From: JAGXQV01 sp964527565
GTDB lineage: Bacteria > Pseudomonadota > Gammaproteobacteria > Burkholderiales > Sulfuricellaceae
DNA: 64,000 nt
Assembly: GCA_964527565.1 (NCBI GenBank)
Contig: CAZGOY010000011.1
Location: 1 to 64,000, forward strand
Reading direction: 5' to 3'
The position numbers and the translations under genes are program-made. Under the pieces are notes generated by a model that was given only the letters and a program-made list of their open reading frames with translations, did not search any database and was not told the origin of the DNA. Shown here piece after piece: positions 24,189 through 32,684 of this stretch (the stretch's first letter is position 1; every line of letters starts with the position of its first letter).

Positions 24189-26411
24189 TTAGTCGTTGCC
24201 CGGCACTTCGGCGCCTTCCCTGTTTTCCCGGTCGTCCCTGCTCATCAGCTTCTTCAGTCCGGCCATGCTATCGCGAAAAGCGGCGGTGACCCGCTCGCCT
24301 TCTTCACGGTTGCGCACCACGTATGGGGTGATGGTGACCATCAATTCGGTCTTGTCGCGCTTGTTGCCCTTGGCGCCGAACAGGTAACCCAGCACGGGAA
24401 TATCCTTAAAACCGGGTAGCCCCTTGCTGGTCTGGTTGCTGTTGTCCTGGATCAAGCCGGCAATCATCAGGGTCTTGCCTTCCTCCAGGGTCACTTCTGT
24501 TTCGACCTTGCGCTTGGAAAACTGCGGCGACTGGATGCCGCCACTGGCAACGTCGGCAACATCGCTGACCTCCTGGGTAAGCGCCAGGCTCACCAGACCG
24601 GAAGCGTTGATGTGCGGCTTGACGCTCAGCAGGATGCCGACCGTGCGGTACTGCACCGAATTGGACGTGGTCAGCCCGGTGGTGGTAGCGGTGGAGCCCG
24701 GCATGGAAACGGTCTGGGTGATGATCGGCACATCGCGCCCCACTTCGATCTTGGCTTCACGTCCATCGCTGGCCATGATGTGCGGGGAGGACAGGATGTT
24801 GACGTCGGTAGTCTGGGCCAGGGCATTGATCATGCCCACCACGTCGCCGACGCCATTGAACACTAGGTAGTTGAGACCGGGAGCAAAAGTGTTGTCGACG
24901 AGCTTGGCTGCCGCACCAACAGACGTCATTCCGGTATCCAGGGCGGTTTGCGTTGGGTAACGCGTACCGTTAATACCCAGTTTTCCGCCTTTCAGCCACC
25001 ATTCGATGCCGAACTTGGTCTCGTCATTGAGGGTGATTTCAGCCACCATCACCTGGATCAGCACCTGGCGCGGGATGATGTCGATACGCTCGATGATTTT
25101 CTTGATCTGCAAGTAATCCTGCGGGCTGGCTTTGATAACCAGGACATTGGTGGTTTCATCGGGAATGATCTGCACGCTGCCGGTCATGCCGACGCCGGAT
25201 GTAGGAACATTGCCCTTGAGCACGACCTTAGTGGGGTCGCTCGACAGACCGCTGCCGCCGCTCTGCGCGATGGGGGCGCCGCCGTAGATTTGCCGCAGCA
25301 CGTTGGCAACGCGCACGGCGGTGCTGTTCTGGATGGAATGCACGTGGATGCTGGTGCCGACGCCGTCACGGGGTTCATCGTCCAACGCCCTGATCCATTT
25401 TTCCGCAGCGTCCAGCACGGCATCGTTGGAAGCGGCGACGAGCAGGGCATTCATGCGCATGATCGGCATGAAGAAAATCTTGTTGGCTTCGGTGCCGGGC
25501 CAGTTGAACATGCCGGAGGCCTTGAACAAGGTTTCCATTTCCTTGGCCATTTCCTTGGCATCCCCCTTTTCGATCTGCACCAGCTTGATCTTGACGTGTT
25601 GCAGGTAATCAACGTCCAGCACTTTCACCATGTCGAGCAGCTTGGCGACGTTGGCGGCACGATCGGCCACCACCAGGTAGCGGTTGGTGGGATCGTTGAC
25701 GATGCCCGCCTGCGGGCCGACGAAATTGCGTAGGGTATTAACCAGTGCCGAAGCCTGGACGAATTTCACCGGGATGATCTGGATCAGCGGCGAGCCTTCA
25801 CCCAGCGCTTCGAAGGTCAGCGTGTCGCGCGGCGCATTGGCATCCTTGACCACCTTGTATACCTTGCCGTCGCGCAGGATGGAAAGATTGTTCAGTGAAA
25901 GGACGCTTTCCAGCAGGGTAAACAGGTCGGCCTGGCTGACCGAACCCTGGGTATTGATGGTGACCTTGCCCTGAATGCTGGGATCGACGATGTAATTGAG
26001 GTGCAGCATCTCGCCCAGCACGGCTTGCAGGACTTCGTAGATATCGGCGTTGTCGAACTTGAGAATAGTGCCGGCCAAGGCGGCGGAAGGCAGTTCCGGG
26101 GGACGCATTTTCACACCGTTGACCGTCGCGCGGCTGGGGAGCGGTTGCGCGGCGGGAGCGGGCGCGCTGGCAACAGCGTTTCCTGCTTCGTCAGCGCAAG
26201 CGCCGGAAACAAGCAACAGCCCCGACAATGCCGCGATGGCAAGGGGCCCGACGCCATGAGTTAACCCGGATATTTCACAAATACCGCCAAACCCCGTGGG
26301 AGCGGCCTTGGCCGCGAGATTTTGACTTTTTCGCACCGGAACCGAAGAACTCGCGGCCAAGGCCGCTCCCACAGGTTGAAGGTGTTTTTTACGAAACATG
26401 CGGGTTAACAT
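24189..26411 (-). CDS. gspD: Type II secretion secretin GspD
   Basis: A 740-residue outer-membrane secretin of the T2SS. Domains: N0 (about 112-185), N1-N3 (about 205-445), secretin core (about 470-705, with VPIITQ and KGLPGFKDIPVLGYLFGA). The export signal is unusual: the hydrophobic core (about 52-71) is preceded by a 50-residue leader, of which residues about 14-39 are encoded by a REP doublet. The ATG at 26411 has AGGAG 9 nt upstream. No in-frame ATG or GTG occurs between the doublet and the hydrophobic core, so the doublet must be translated. It is the last gene of gspEFGHIJKLMD and convergent with the Crp gene. Confidence 0.95.
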   Translation of the reverse strand: MLTRMFRKKHLQPVGAALAASSSVPVRKSQNLAAKAAPTGFGGICEISGLTHGVGPLAIAALSGLLLVSGACADEAGNAVASAPAPAAQPLPSRATVNGVKMRPPELPSAALAGTILKFDNADIYEVLQAVLGEMLHLNYIVDPSIQGKVTINTQGSVSQADLFTLLESVLSLNNLSILRDGKVYKVVKDANAPRDTLTFEALGEGSPLIQIIPVKFVQASALVNTLRNFVGPQAGIVNDPTNRYLVVADRAANVAKLLDMVKVLDVDYLQHVKIKLVQIEKGDAKEMAKEMETLFKASGMFNWPGTEANKIFFMPIMRMNALLVAASNDAVLDAAEKWIRALDDEPRDGVGTSIHVHSIQNSTAVRVANVLRQIYGGAPIAQSGGSGLSSDPTKVVLKGNVPTSGVGMTGSVQIIPDETTNVLVIKASPQDYLQIKKIIERIDIIPRQVLIQVMVAEITLNDETKFGIEWWLKGGKLGINGTRYPTQTALDTGMTSVGAAAKLVDNTFAPGLNYLVFNGVGDVVGMINALAQTTDVNILSSPHIMASDGREAKIEVGRDVPIITQTVSMPGSTATTTGLTTSNSVQYRTVGILLSVKPHINASGLVSLALTQEVSDVADVASGGIQSPQFSKRKVETEVTLEEGKTLMIAGLIQDNSNQTSKGLPGFKDIPVLGYLFGAKGNKRDKTELMVTITPYVVRNREEGERVTAAFRDSMAGLKKLMSRDDRENREGAEVPGND
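26296..26318 (-). repeat. REP element, copy 1 (inside gspD)
   Basis: A 23-bp element with the core GCGGCCTTGGCCGC and a GTGGGA end, as in REP sequences. It is a perfect inverted copy of 26350-26372, with a 31-bp spacer between them. Confidence 0.8.
26350..26372 (+). repeat. REP element, copy 2 (inside gspD)
   Basis: The inverted partner of 26296-26318, identical over 23 bp. Together they form a BIME-like doublet. It lies within codons about 14-39 of gspD, in frame. Confidence 0.8.
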
Positions 26412-26460
26412 AGACGATGACTCCTGAAATAGTTGCCGGTATCGGCAGCGGCAATGGCGT

Positions 26461-27084
26461 TCATTTCTTCAGCACTTCCTTGCGCGCATCGGCTTCCGGG
26501 GCAGCATGAAAACTTTCCACGGCAAGCTTGATCGACAGTGTGGCCGGTTGCTCGACATCCGGAACGCGGACATCCAGCCGACTGATTTTCATGACGCGCG
26601 GAGCACGGGCGAGGCTTTCCAGTAAATTAACCAGGGACTGGGTCGGCGCTTCGATCTCACCTTCTGCCAGAATCGCGGCAAAAGCACCGCTGCGGCGCGG
26701 CGGCATGACGCTGCCGCCGACCGGTTTGGCCTGCGCAGCGGCGGCCAACACCTGCATTTCGCCCAGCAGCTGCGCGCCAGCCTGCTCGGCCGTGGCAGCA
26801 GGAAATCCGCGCACCTTTTCGCGGGCGAGGCGCTCGCGCTTTTCCTTGAGCGTTGCCTCCCATTGCTTTTGTTGCCCGGTCTTGCGCGTCATGTCGCGGT
26901 TTTTTTTCTCCAGCGCGGCCATGCGCTCCGTCAATTCGTCGTATTCGACACCGAGCTGGTCCATCGCCAGGGCAAACAGCAACACGCCCGCACACAAGAC
27001 GCCCAGCGGTTGCCAACCGTAGAGCGCGACGAATCTCCCGATAGCGCGACGCAAGCTGGCACGATTCATCCAGGACGGGATCAT
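26461..27084 (-). CDS. gspM: Type II secretion protein GspM-like
   Basis: A 207-residue bitopic inner-membrane protein: short N-terminus, transmembrane helix (about 22-42), coiled coil (about 45-90) and a periplasmic ferredoxin-like domain (about 130-195, with RVMKISRLDVRV). It is predicted to partner GspL in the T2SS platform. The ATG overlaps the gspL stop (ATGA). Sequence is weakly conserved in this family, so position and topology carry most of the call. A PilO-like alternative name is possible. Confidence 0.82.
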   Translation of the reverse strand: MIPSWMNRASLRRAIGRFVALYGWQPLGVLCAGVLLFALAMDQLGVEYDELTERMAALEKKNRDMTRKTGQQKQWEATLKEKRERLAREKVRGFPAATAEQAGAQLLGEMQVLAAAAQAKPVGGSVMPPRRSGAFAAILAEGEIEAPTQSLVNLLESLARAPRVMKISRLDVRVPDVEQPATLSIKLAVESFHAAPEADARKEVLKK

Positions 27085-28403
27085 CGGCCAGCACCCCACT
27101 GCATTTTCAGGGCAAAGGGACGACGCGCGTCATCCCTGGCCACTTGCGCATCCAGCGCAGCGATGGCGCTGAATTTTCCGTCCTGTTGCAGACTTTCACC
27201 CAATTCGTGATTGTCGGTGCCGTAACCTTCGATTTCAACGGCTGAACCATCCTGGCGGAAGGCGACCAGCCAAGCCTCCTGCGGCAGGGCGCGCTGGATT
27301 TCCTGCAATGGCTCCAATGGCGAGAGCGTAGTGGAAAACCCGGCGATCCCATCGAGTTCCTGCTGGGCACGCAAGATGTCATGCTCCGTCTCCAGCGCCT
27401 TGCGGTAGCGCGGCGTGAGACGTTTGACATCCGCTTCCAGCGTTTGCGTTTCTTCGCGCAGGCCCGCTACCGTCCACCAGGCGGCCCCCGCCAGCAGGGC
27501 ACCAACAAGCACCAACAGAATGGCCAGCGGAATCAGGCGGGCGCTGACCGATGCCTTGTCCGGCACCAGCCAGATGCCGCTACCACCCTGCCGCCATAGC
27601 GCCAGCAGGCGTTGCGGCAAATCCGGGAGAGGCGGGCAAGGTTGCAGGCGGGGCAACGACAGCGCGTCCGGCAGCTTGCCCTCCATGCCGGAAGCGTAAA
27701 CCACGGCAGGTTTCAGCCCGCTGCCGTCAAGCGCGATCAGATCAAGCGAAAGTTCGCGCGCCAACGCATCGTCGGAAAGTGGCGCCGCACCGGCGGATAT
27801 GCAGCGCGAACGCTCCGGCATGGCGCCCTGTCGGTAGAAATGCAAATGGGCGGCTGTGCCGTCCCGTTCGATACATCCCCAGGGTTGGGCAGCGTGGTTT
27901 GCAGACAGGGCCGCCCCGGTCAGATGCGCGCGGTGAAACACTTCGGAAAGGCGCAGGCCGACGCGCGCCAGGGCATTTTTCATCTCGGCGACCCAGGAAC
28001 GGGGCAGCCAGAAGACACTGACCTCCCAGTGTTTTCCCGCCGCCTTGGCCTGGTGGCTGCGTTCCAGTTCCTTCGGTGAAAAGGGCAGGAATTTGGTCAT
28101 CTCGAAATCGATCAGCGCGTCCAAGTCCTTGCGGGCGACACGCGGACAGGAGAACGACAGGAAGCCGCCCACGCCGGCAGGCGCCCCCGCCAGCACCGGG
28201 GTTTCCGGCGCCACATTCCATTTCGCCATCAGGGGACGAATGGCGGACAGCAGTTGCTCCGCCAAGGGGTCGTCACCCGGCACGGCAACCTTTTCGGAAC
28301 ACGCGATTTTCCAGCCCCCCGGCCCGAACGACCAGAGCGAGACCACGAGGTAGCCGGGCTCTGGAAGAAGAGACAGTTTTTGCAGTTTTGTCAGGGCGGA
28401 CAT
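27081..28403 (-). CDS. gspL: Type II secretion protein GspL-like
   Basis: A 440-residue platform protein. It has a cytoplasmic actin-like region (about 15-265, poorly conserved), a transmembrane helix (about 298-318, LIPLAILLVLVGALLAGAAWW), a coiled coil and a PilN-like periplasmic domain (about 375-430, AWLVAFRQDGSAVEIEGY). GspL recruits the GspE ATPase and pairs with GspM. The ATG overlaps the gspK stop as TGATG. Fusing PilM-like and PilN-like parts is the family hallmark. Confidence 0.87.
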   Translation of the reverse strand: MSALTKLQKLSLLPEPGYLVVSLWSFGPGGWKIACSEKVAVPGDDPLAEQLLSAIRPLMAKWNVAPETPVLAGAPAGVGGFLSFSCPRVARKDLDALIDFEMTKFLPFSPKELERSHQAKAAGKHWEVSVFWLPRSWVAEMKNALARVGLRLSEVFHRAHLTGAALSANHAAQPWGCIERDGTAAHLHFYRQGAMPERSRCISAGAAPLSDDALARELSLDLIALDGSGLKPAVVYASGMEGKLPDALSLPRLQPCPPLPDLPQRLLALWRQGGSGIWLVPDKASVSARLIPLAILLVLVGALLAGAAWWTVAGLREETQTLEADVKRLTPRYRKALETEHDILRAQQELDGIAGFSTTLSPLEPLQEIQRALPQEAWLVAFRQDGSAVEIEGYGTDNHELGESLQQDGKFSAIAALDAQVARDDARRPFALKMQWGAGR

Positions 28404-29302
28404 CAATCAAAACCGGTTTGCAAGGGGCCGTATGATAACACCTCGGGAACATCCTTCCCATCCTTGACCATGGCTTCCACACGGCGCACTTGCCCGTTGC
28501 GCTCCAGCGCCAGGAGGACGCGGCGCACCGGGGAAGGCTTATCCTGCAAGATTTGGCGCGCGGGCTCGCCAAGTATCTGTACGGCCTCGCTCATGGACAG
28601 TGCCTTGGCGCGCCGCGCCTCCCCGAATCGCCCCAGACTGGCGGCACTGGCTCCGGTGAGCGCACCGATGACCGGCAGCGGCGCGCGGTTGAGGTCAATG
28701 GTCTTGACGCCGGTGCCGACCGTCACCCACTGTGCCAGCCCCGGCTGTTGCCGGCCGCTTTCGTCCACGCCCCCCCCTTGACGCAGGCTCAAGGGAAGAA
28801 ATGTCAACGCCAATATTTCCCGCATGTCGGCAAAACCATTTTCCCCTCTGAGCTTGCCGAGCATTTTTCCGGCTTGCAGCATTCGCTCCGCCAGGAGGGC
28901 GGCTTCGCCTTCCTTCTCGCCCATGGCATGCAGAATACGCTGGAGTTCTTCCTTGCTCAGGAGATTGATGTCCGGCAGGCTGTTTTCCTCGATCCACACC
29001 AGCACTTCGCCCTCCGGCAATACCACGCGGTACGGGCCACCGGGACGCCACAAGGGCGCCTTGGCGGCGACCGAGGGGTCCATGGCCGCCAGTTCCGGCT
29101 CCATGAGTTGCGCACGAACGATTTGCGCCAGGGCATATTGCAGAGCGCTTTCCAGCGCGAGATCGCCTTGCAGCCCTTCCTTTTCGTTCAGCACGATTTG
29201 GGCGTTGATGCGCAGGGTGTGGGCGATGCCCAACCCGACCACCGAAAGGAAAACCAGGATGCCAAGAACGTACAACAGAATATAACCGGCGTGCTTTTTC
29301 AT
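28403..29302 (-). CDS. gspK: Type II secretion minor pseudopilin GspK
   Basis: A 299-residue minor pseudopilin at the tip of the T2SS pseudopilus. A short basic leader (KKHAG) is followed by a hydrophobic helix (about 6-28). The large globular domain includes a SAM-like helical insert with the DINLLSKEEL and TIDLNRAPLPVIGAL regions typical of GspK. I start it at the ATG at 29302, overlapping the gspJ stop (ATGA); a longer in-frame extension would bury the pilin leader. The family lacks the Glu+5 found in major pseudopilins. Confidence 0.9.
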   Translation of the reverse strand: MKKHAGYILLYVLGILVFLSVVGLGIAHTLRINAQIVLNEKEGLQGDLALESALQYALAQIVRAQLMEPELAAMDPSVAAKAPLWRPGGPYRVVLPEGEVLVWIEENSLPDINLLSKEELQRILHAMGEKEGEAALLAERMLQAGKMLGKLRGENGFADMREILALTFLPLSLRQGGGVDESGRQQPGLAQWVTVGTGVKTIDLNRAPLPVIGALTGASAASLGRFGEARRAKALSMSEAVQILGEPARQILQDKPSPVRRVLLALERNGQVRRVEAMVKDGKDVPEVLSYGPLQTGFD

Positions 29303-29988
29303 AGGGGGATCACCACCGCCGGCAGCATGCCGCCAGGAAGCGTCAACTGGATGCGCACCGCCAGCGGCGGCGGCAGATCCTTTCCTTGCGGCCATTCGTC
29401 CGCCCAAGCGGCAACGGGCTGAGGAGAATCGGGGCCGGGAACGCGCACCAGGAAGGAAAAAGCGCAGCTGGTCAGACCGTTGACCAACACTTCTTCATGA
29501 TAGGGTGCCGCCGCGTCCTCTGCCGTGGGAACAGGCGGGGAGGACGCATCGTCTCGTTCCTCGGGCGCGCCGCCCAGGATGCGCTCGTGGACCAGCTTGT
29601 TGGCAATGGCCGCCCGCGTCAGTTGAATGCCATGCACCAGTTCGACATTTCCGCCCTGACCGGTACGGCAAGTCAGCAGAACCTGGTTCCGCCCCGGCCA
29701 GTTCAAGCTTTGCGGCAAAGTCTGGGTGGAAAAGGCAAACCAGCCCGGTTGTCCGCCAAGCGGCGTCACCTTGTGCACGCCGCCTTGCAGCTCCTGGCGC
29801 AGCAAGCGGAAAAATCCGCGCGTCTCCTGCTGCTGACGGATGTGCTGGTGCGCGCGCTGATAAAAATCCATACCGGTTCGCAGAATATCGGCCCCCAGCG
29901 CAACGATTAGCGCCGCGAGCGTCATGGCGATGAGCAACTCGATAAGGGTAAAACCGCCTTGTGCGCGGCGCGCGGCGCGCAGAATCAC
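29299..29988 (-). CDS. gspJ: Type II secretion minor pseudopilin GspJ
   Basis: A 229-residue minor pseudopilin. The prepilin-peptidase site GGFTLIELLIAM is near residues 11-22, followed by the hydrophobic helix. The globular beta domain contains QELQGGVHKV and WFAFSTQ. The start is a GTG at 29988 overlapping the gspI stop (GTGA); the longer in-frame extension is antiparallel to the gspI repeat tail and implausible. With GspI and GspK it forms the tip complex. Confidence 0.9.
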   Translation of the reverse strand: MILRAARRAQGGFTLIELLIAMTLAALIVALGADILRTGMDFYQRAHQHIRQQQETRGFFRLLRQELQGGVHKVTPLGGQPGWFAFSTQTLPQSLNWPGRNQVLLTCRTGQGGNVELVHGIQLTRAAIANKLVHERILGGAPEERDDASSPPVPTAEDAAAPYHEEVLVNGLTSCAFSFLVRVPGPDSPQPVAAWADEWPQGKDLPPPLAVRIQLTLPGGMLPAVVIPL

Positions 29989-30515
29989 GGCAGTTTTCCC
30001 ATGGAAAAGGCCGCCTGTTGCCCGGGAGCGGACGCACCGGGAGCACCGGGAGCACCGGGAGCGGGAGCACCGGTAGCATTGGCGGGAGGAGGCTTGCCGG
30101 GACTGGTTGGGCGGGTCTGCCAGCGGGAAAGCTGGTAGCGTTTTTCCTGGCCGACTTTTCCCCAAAAAACCTCCACGGTAATGGCCTCCAGCTTTAACGG
30201 AAACTTGATTTTTTCCGCAAGCGCAGCTTCCAGCAAGGGGACGGGACGCACCTCAATTTTATAGGCATAAACCACCCCCCCATAATTTTCCTCGTCTTCG
30301 CGGTCACGGACATCGAGACGAGTATCAAGGCGCGTTTCATCCAGCTTGGAGCGCGCCAGCAGCATGGCGTTCTGGTATTCGGTGGCTTGCCGCAACAGCC
30401 TGAGCGAACCGGAAAAGGCATTCAGCACAGCCGCATAGGAGACGCCCAGCAGGGTGATGGCGATGACCACCTCGATGAGTGTGAAACCGCCGCTGCGGCA
30501 GCGCCGGTTGTTCAT
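29985..30515 (-). CDS. gspI: Type II secretion minor pseudopilin GspI
   Basis: A 176-residue minor pseudopilin with the class III leader GGFTLIEVVIAITLLG (about 9-24). The globular part (YKIEVRPVPLLE, AITVEVFWG) is normal. The C-terminus has an extra about 30-residue Gly-Ala-Pro tail (GAPAPGAPGAPGASAPG), encoded by a short 9-bp tandem repeat. This tail is not found in classical GspI and is probably disordered or exposed. It lies between gspH (13-bp gap) and gspJ (overlap). Confidence 0.88.
   Translation of the reverse strand: MNNRRCRSGGFTLIEVVIAITLLGVSYAAVLNAFSGSLRLLRQATEYQNAMLLARSKLDETRLDTRLDVRDREDEENYGGVVYAYKIEVRPVPLLEAALAEKIKFPLKLEAITVEVFWGKVGQEKRYQLSRWQTRPTSPGKPPPANATGAPAPGAPGAPGASAPGQQAAFSMGKLP
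30032..30072. repeat. Short tandem repeat in the gspI tail
   Basis: Reiterated units related to GGAGCACCG give the Gly-Ala-Pro tail of GspI. Such units may vary in number by slippage. Confidence 0.6.
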
Positions 30516-30528
30516 CCTGGATATTCCA

Positions 30529-31014
30529 TCAGGATGCGGGGCTGGCCGCGAACGGCTCCGCCTGTCCGGTCAGGCCGCGCACGCGGATGCCCGCACGCGC
30601 CTTGCCGGGCATGAGAATGTCGAAACGCGCTTCGGTAGCACTACCGTCTGAATAATAAAGGATTTGCAGGTTTTCCTCGACGCCGACGCCAGCCTGTCTT
30701 TGCGTTGCCTGCCTCTCAAAAGCATAGTTTTCCGGCAGGCTGAGAAGTTCGGTTTGCAGCATGCCATCCCTGCGGCGCAGGCTGCCGGTGGCAAAATCCA
30801 GTTCGACGTACTGGGTCTTGCCGCTGAGGACGGCCTTGACCCTGACGCGGTTAAGCTCGCGCAAGGTTTTTTCCACCCATTGTTTTTCCTGCGACCCTGC
30901 CACCAAGCGGTTGAAGGCGGTCGCAACCAGAGATAGGGAAAGCCCGGCAATGGTCATGACAATGAGCAGTTCGACCAGTGTAAACCCGCGCTGATTATTC
31001 CCAGCTATTGACAT
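30529..31014 (-). CDS. gspH: Type II secretion minor pseudopilin GspH
   Basis: A 161-residue pseudopilin with the peptidase site RGFTLVELLIVM (about 9-20) and a hydrophobic helix. The beta-rich domain contains QYVELDFATGSLRR and ILYYSDGSATEARF. I chose the ATG at 31014 because GAGG lies about 6 nt upstream; an ATG two codons earlier overlaps that site. The start overlaps the end of gspG by 20 bp, which implies coupling. GspH caps or joins the pseudopilus. Confidence 0.88.
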   Translation of the reverse strand: MSIAGNNQRGFTLVELLIVMTIAGLSLSLVATAFNRLVAGSQEKQWVEKTLRELNRVRVKAVLSGKTQYVELDFATGSLRRRDGMLQTELLSLPENYAFERQATQRQAGVGVEENLQILYYSDGSATEARFDILMPGKARAGIRVRGLTGQAEPFAASPAS

Positions 31015-31450
31015 CGGCATCCTCGCCCGTCCCGCCCTCCTGATTGTCCGCGCCGAAGGAAGACAGGTCGTAATCCCCATGGGTGCCGGGGAATTTGTAG
31101 TGGAAATTATGGCCCCAGGCGTCCTTTTCGACCTTTTTCTTCATGTAGGGGCCATTCCATTTGGCGGCGCCGACAGCACCCTCCTCCGGTTTTTCCCACA
31201 ACAGCTTCAAGCCTTCCTCGGTGGTGGGATAACGCCCATAGTCGAGGCGCAAGGTATCCAGCGCGGAGCCGAGCATTTCGATCTGCGCCCTGGCGGCCTT
31301 GGTCTTCGAGGCGCCGACGTGGCCGAACAGCTTCGGCCCCACCAGTGCGGCCAGCAGGCCGATGATGATCATGACGATCAGCAGTTCCACCAGAGTAAAG
31401 CCGCGCGAGCGGGAAACTTTTACGGGGGCAAGATTTTTGTGCATGAGCAT
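30995..31450 (-). CDS. gspG: Type II secretion major pseudopilin GspG
   Basis: A 151-residue major pseudopilin with the class III leader SRGFTLVELLIVMIIIGLLAAL and Glu+5 present. The family block LDTLRLDYGRYPTTEEGL and the C-terminal calcium-loop region (HGDYDLSSFGADNQEGG) are intact, so polymerisation should need calcium as in other GspG. Peptidase processing requires a PilD not found in this window. AGGA lies about 9 nt before the ATG. Confidence 0.96.
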   Translation of the reverse strand: MLMHKNLAPVKVSRSRGFTLVELLIVMIIIGLLAALVGPKLFGHVGASKTKAARAQIEMLGSALDTLRLDYGRYPTTEEGLKLLWEKPEEGAVGAAKWNGPYMKKKVEKDAWGHNFHYKFPGTHGDYDLSSFGADNQEGGTGEDADVNSWE

Positions 31451-31465
31451 GTCGGTCGATTCCTT

Positions 31466-32680
31466 CTACATCGGTAAATCGTTAATGGAAAATATGGCCG
31501 TCAACATGGAGACGACGATGGCACCGATCAGCCCACCCATCGCCACGATCATGGCCGGCTCGAAAATGGAAATGAAGCCCTTGGTGGCCTTGCGGATATC
31601 GGTGTCGTACTGATCGGCCACCTTCAGCAGCATCTTGTCCAGGGAGCCGGTTTCTTCCCCCACCGTGGCAAGATGCCCCAGCAGGGGGGGGAAGAAGCTG
31701 TCGGCACGCAGGGGGCGCGCCACGCCCTGACCTTCCTTGATCGACTGCTGCAAGCGGTCAACGGCGCGTTTCAGGGGAATATTGTCCGTCAACCCCTGGA
31801 TGATATGAATGCTGGTCAAAATCGGCACGCCACTGCCGAGCAGGGTACCCAGCGTGCGGCACAGGCGGGAAAGCTGGATCTTCAGTATCAGCTTGCCGGC
31901 CACGGGCGCGCGCAGCACCAGCCCGTGCCACCAGACCTGTCCACCCGCCGTGCGGATGTAGGCGAGGAACGCCCACACCGCCAGCGCCAAGCCGACCAGC
32001 ATGGACAAGCCGTAGGCCACCAGAAAATTGCTGGTATTAATCAGCACGGCGGCGGCAAATGGCAGCTCCTGGCCCATGTCGTTGAAGATTTCGCCGAATT
32101 TCGGGATCACTACCACGGTGAGCACGATCAGCGAAGCGATGCCGAAGACGAACAGCAGTACGGGATAGATCGACGAAGTGATGAGAAAATTGCGGAATTC
32201 CAGAGTGCGCTCGTAAAAATCGATCAGCCGTTCGAGTGCCAGCGGCAGGATGCCGCCTTCCTCGCCGGCGCGGATCATGTTGACGTAGACGCGGGGAAAG
32301 ATGCGCGGGTACTGGGAGAAAGCATCCGCCAGGCTTTGCCCTTTTTCCACTTCGAGATAGATGCCGCGCACCACTTCCTGCAAGGCAGGATTTTCCAGGG
32401 TGCCCTGCAATATCTTGAGGGCGCGGTCGAGCGCCAGCCCGGCCTTGAGCAGGGCGCCGAGCTGCTCGGTGAATTCCAGCACATCGCCAAGCGCCACGCG
32501 CGGCTGGCCGATAAACGGCAAAGCGGCGAGACGGCGCGGCGCGTCCCTTTCGCCGACATGCAGCGGTATCATGCCACCAGCGCGCAACTGGGCGGATACG
32601 GCAGCGGCATCGCTGTCTTCCAGCGTGCCGGTGACGGTCTTCCCCTGCGGGCTCAGGGCACGATAATTAAAACGGGGCAT
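31466..32680 (-). CDS. gspF: Type II secretion inner-membrane platform protein GspF
   Basis: A 404-residue polytopic protein of the T2SS platform. It has two T2SSF helical domains (about 70-195 and 272-395; GLALDRALKILQGT ... GVPILTSIHIIQGL) and three membrane segments near 170-190, 220-245 and 375-400. It starts at MPRFNYRAL, the usual GspF beginning. AGGAA inside the gspE end serves as ribosome site, and the gene follows gspE after 4 bp. Confidence 0.96.
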   Translation of the reverse strand: MPRFNYRALSPQGKTVTGTLEDSDAAAVSAQLRAGGMIPLHVGERDAPRRLAALPFIGQPRVALGDVLEFTEQLGALLKAGLALDRALKILQGTLENPALQEVVRGIYLEVEKGQSLADAFSQYPRIFPRVYVNMIRAGEEGGILPLALERLIDFYERTLEFRNFLITSSIYPVLLFVFGIASLIVLTVVVIPKFGEIFNDMGQELPFAAAVLINTSNFLVAYGLSMLVGLALAVWAFLAYIRTAGGQVWWHGLVLRAPVAGKLILKIQLSRLCRTLGTLLGSGVPILTSIHIIQGLTDNIPLKRAVDRLQQSIKEGQGVARPLRADSFFPPLLGHLATVGEETGSLDKMLLKVADQYDTDIRKATKGFISIFEPAMIVAMGGLIGAIVVSMLTAIFSINDLPM

Positions 32681-32684
32681 AGCG

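Noticed and set aside
24189..26411. Moving the gspD start downstream of the REP doublet.
   Set aside because: No ATG or GTG is in frame between the doublet and the hydrophobic core, the only TTG lies inside that core, and the upstream ATG has a good AGGAG site.
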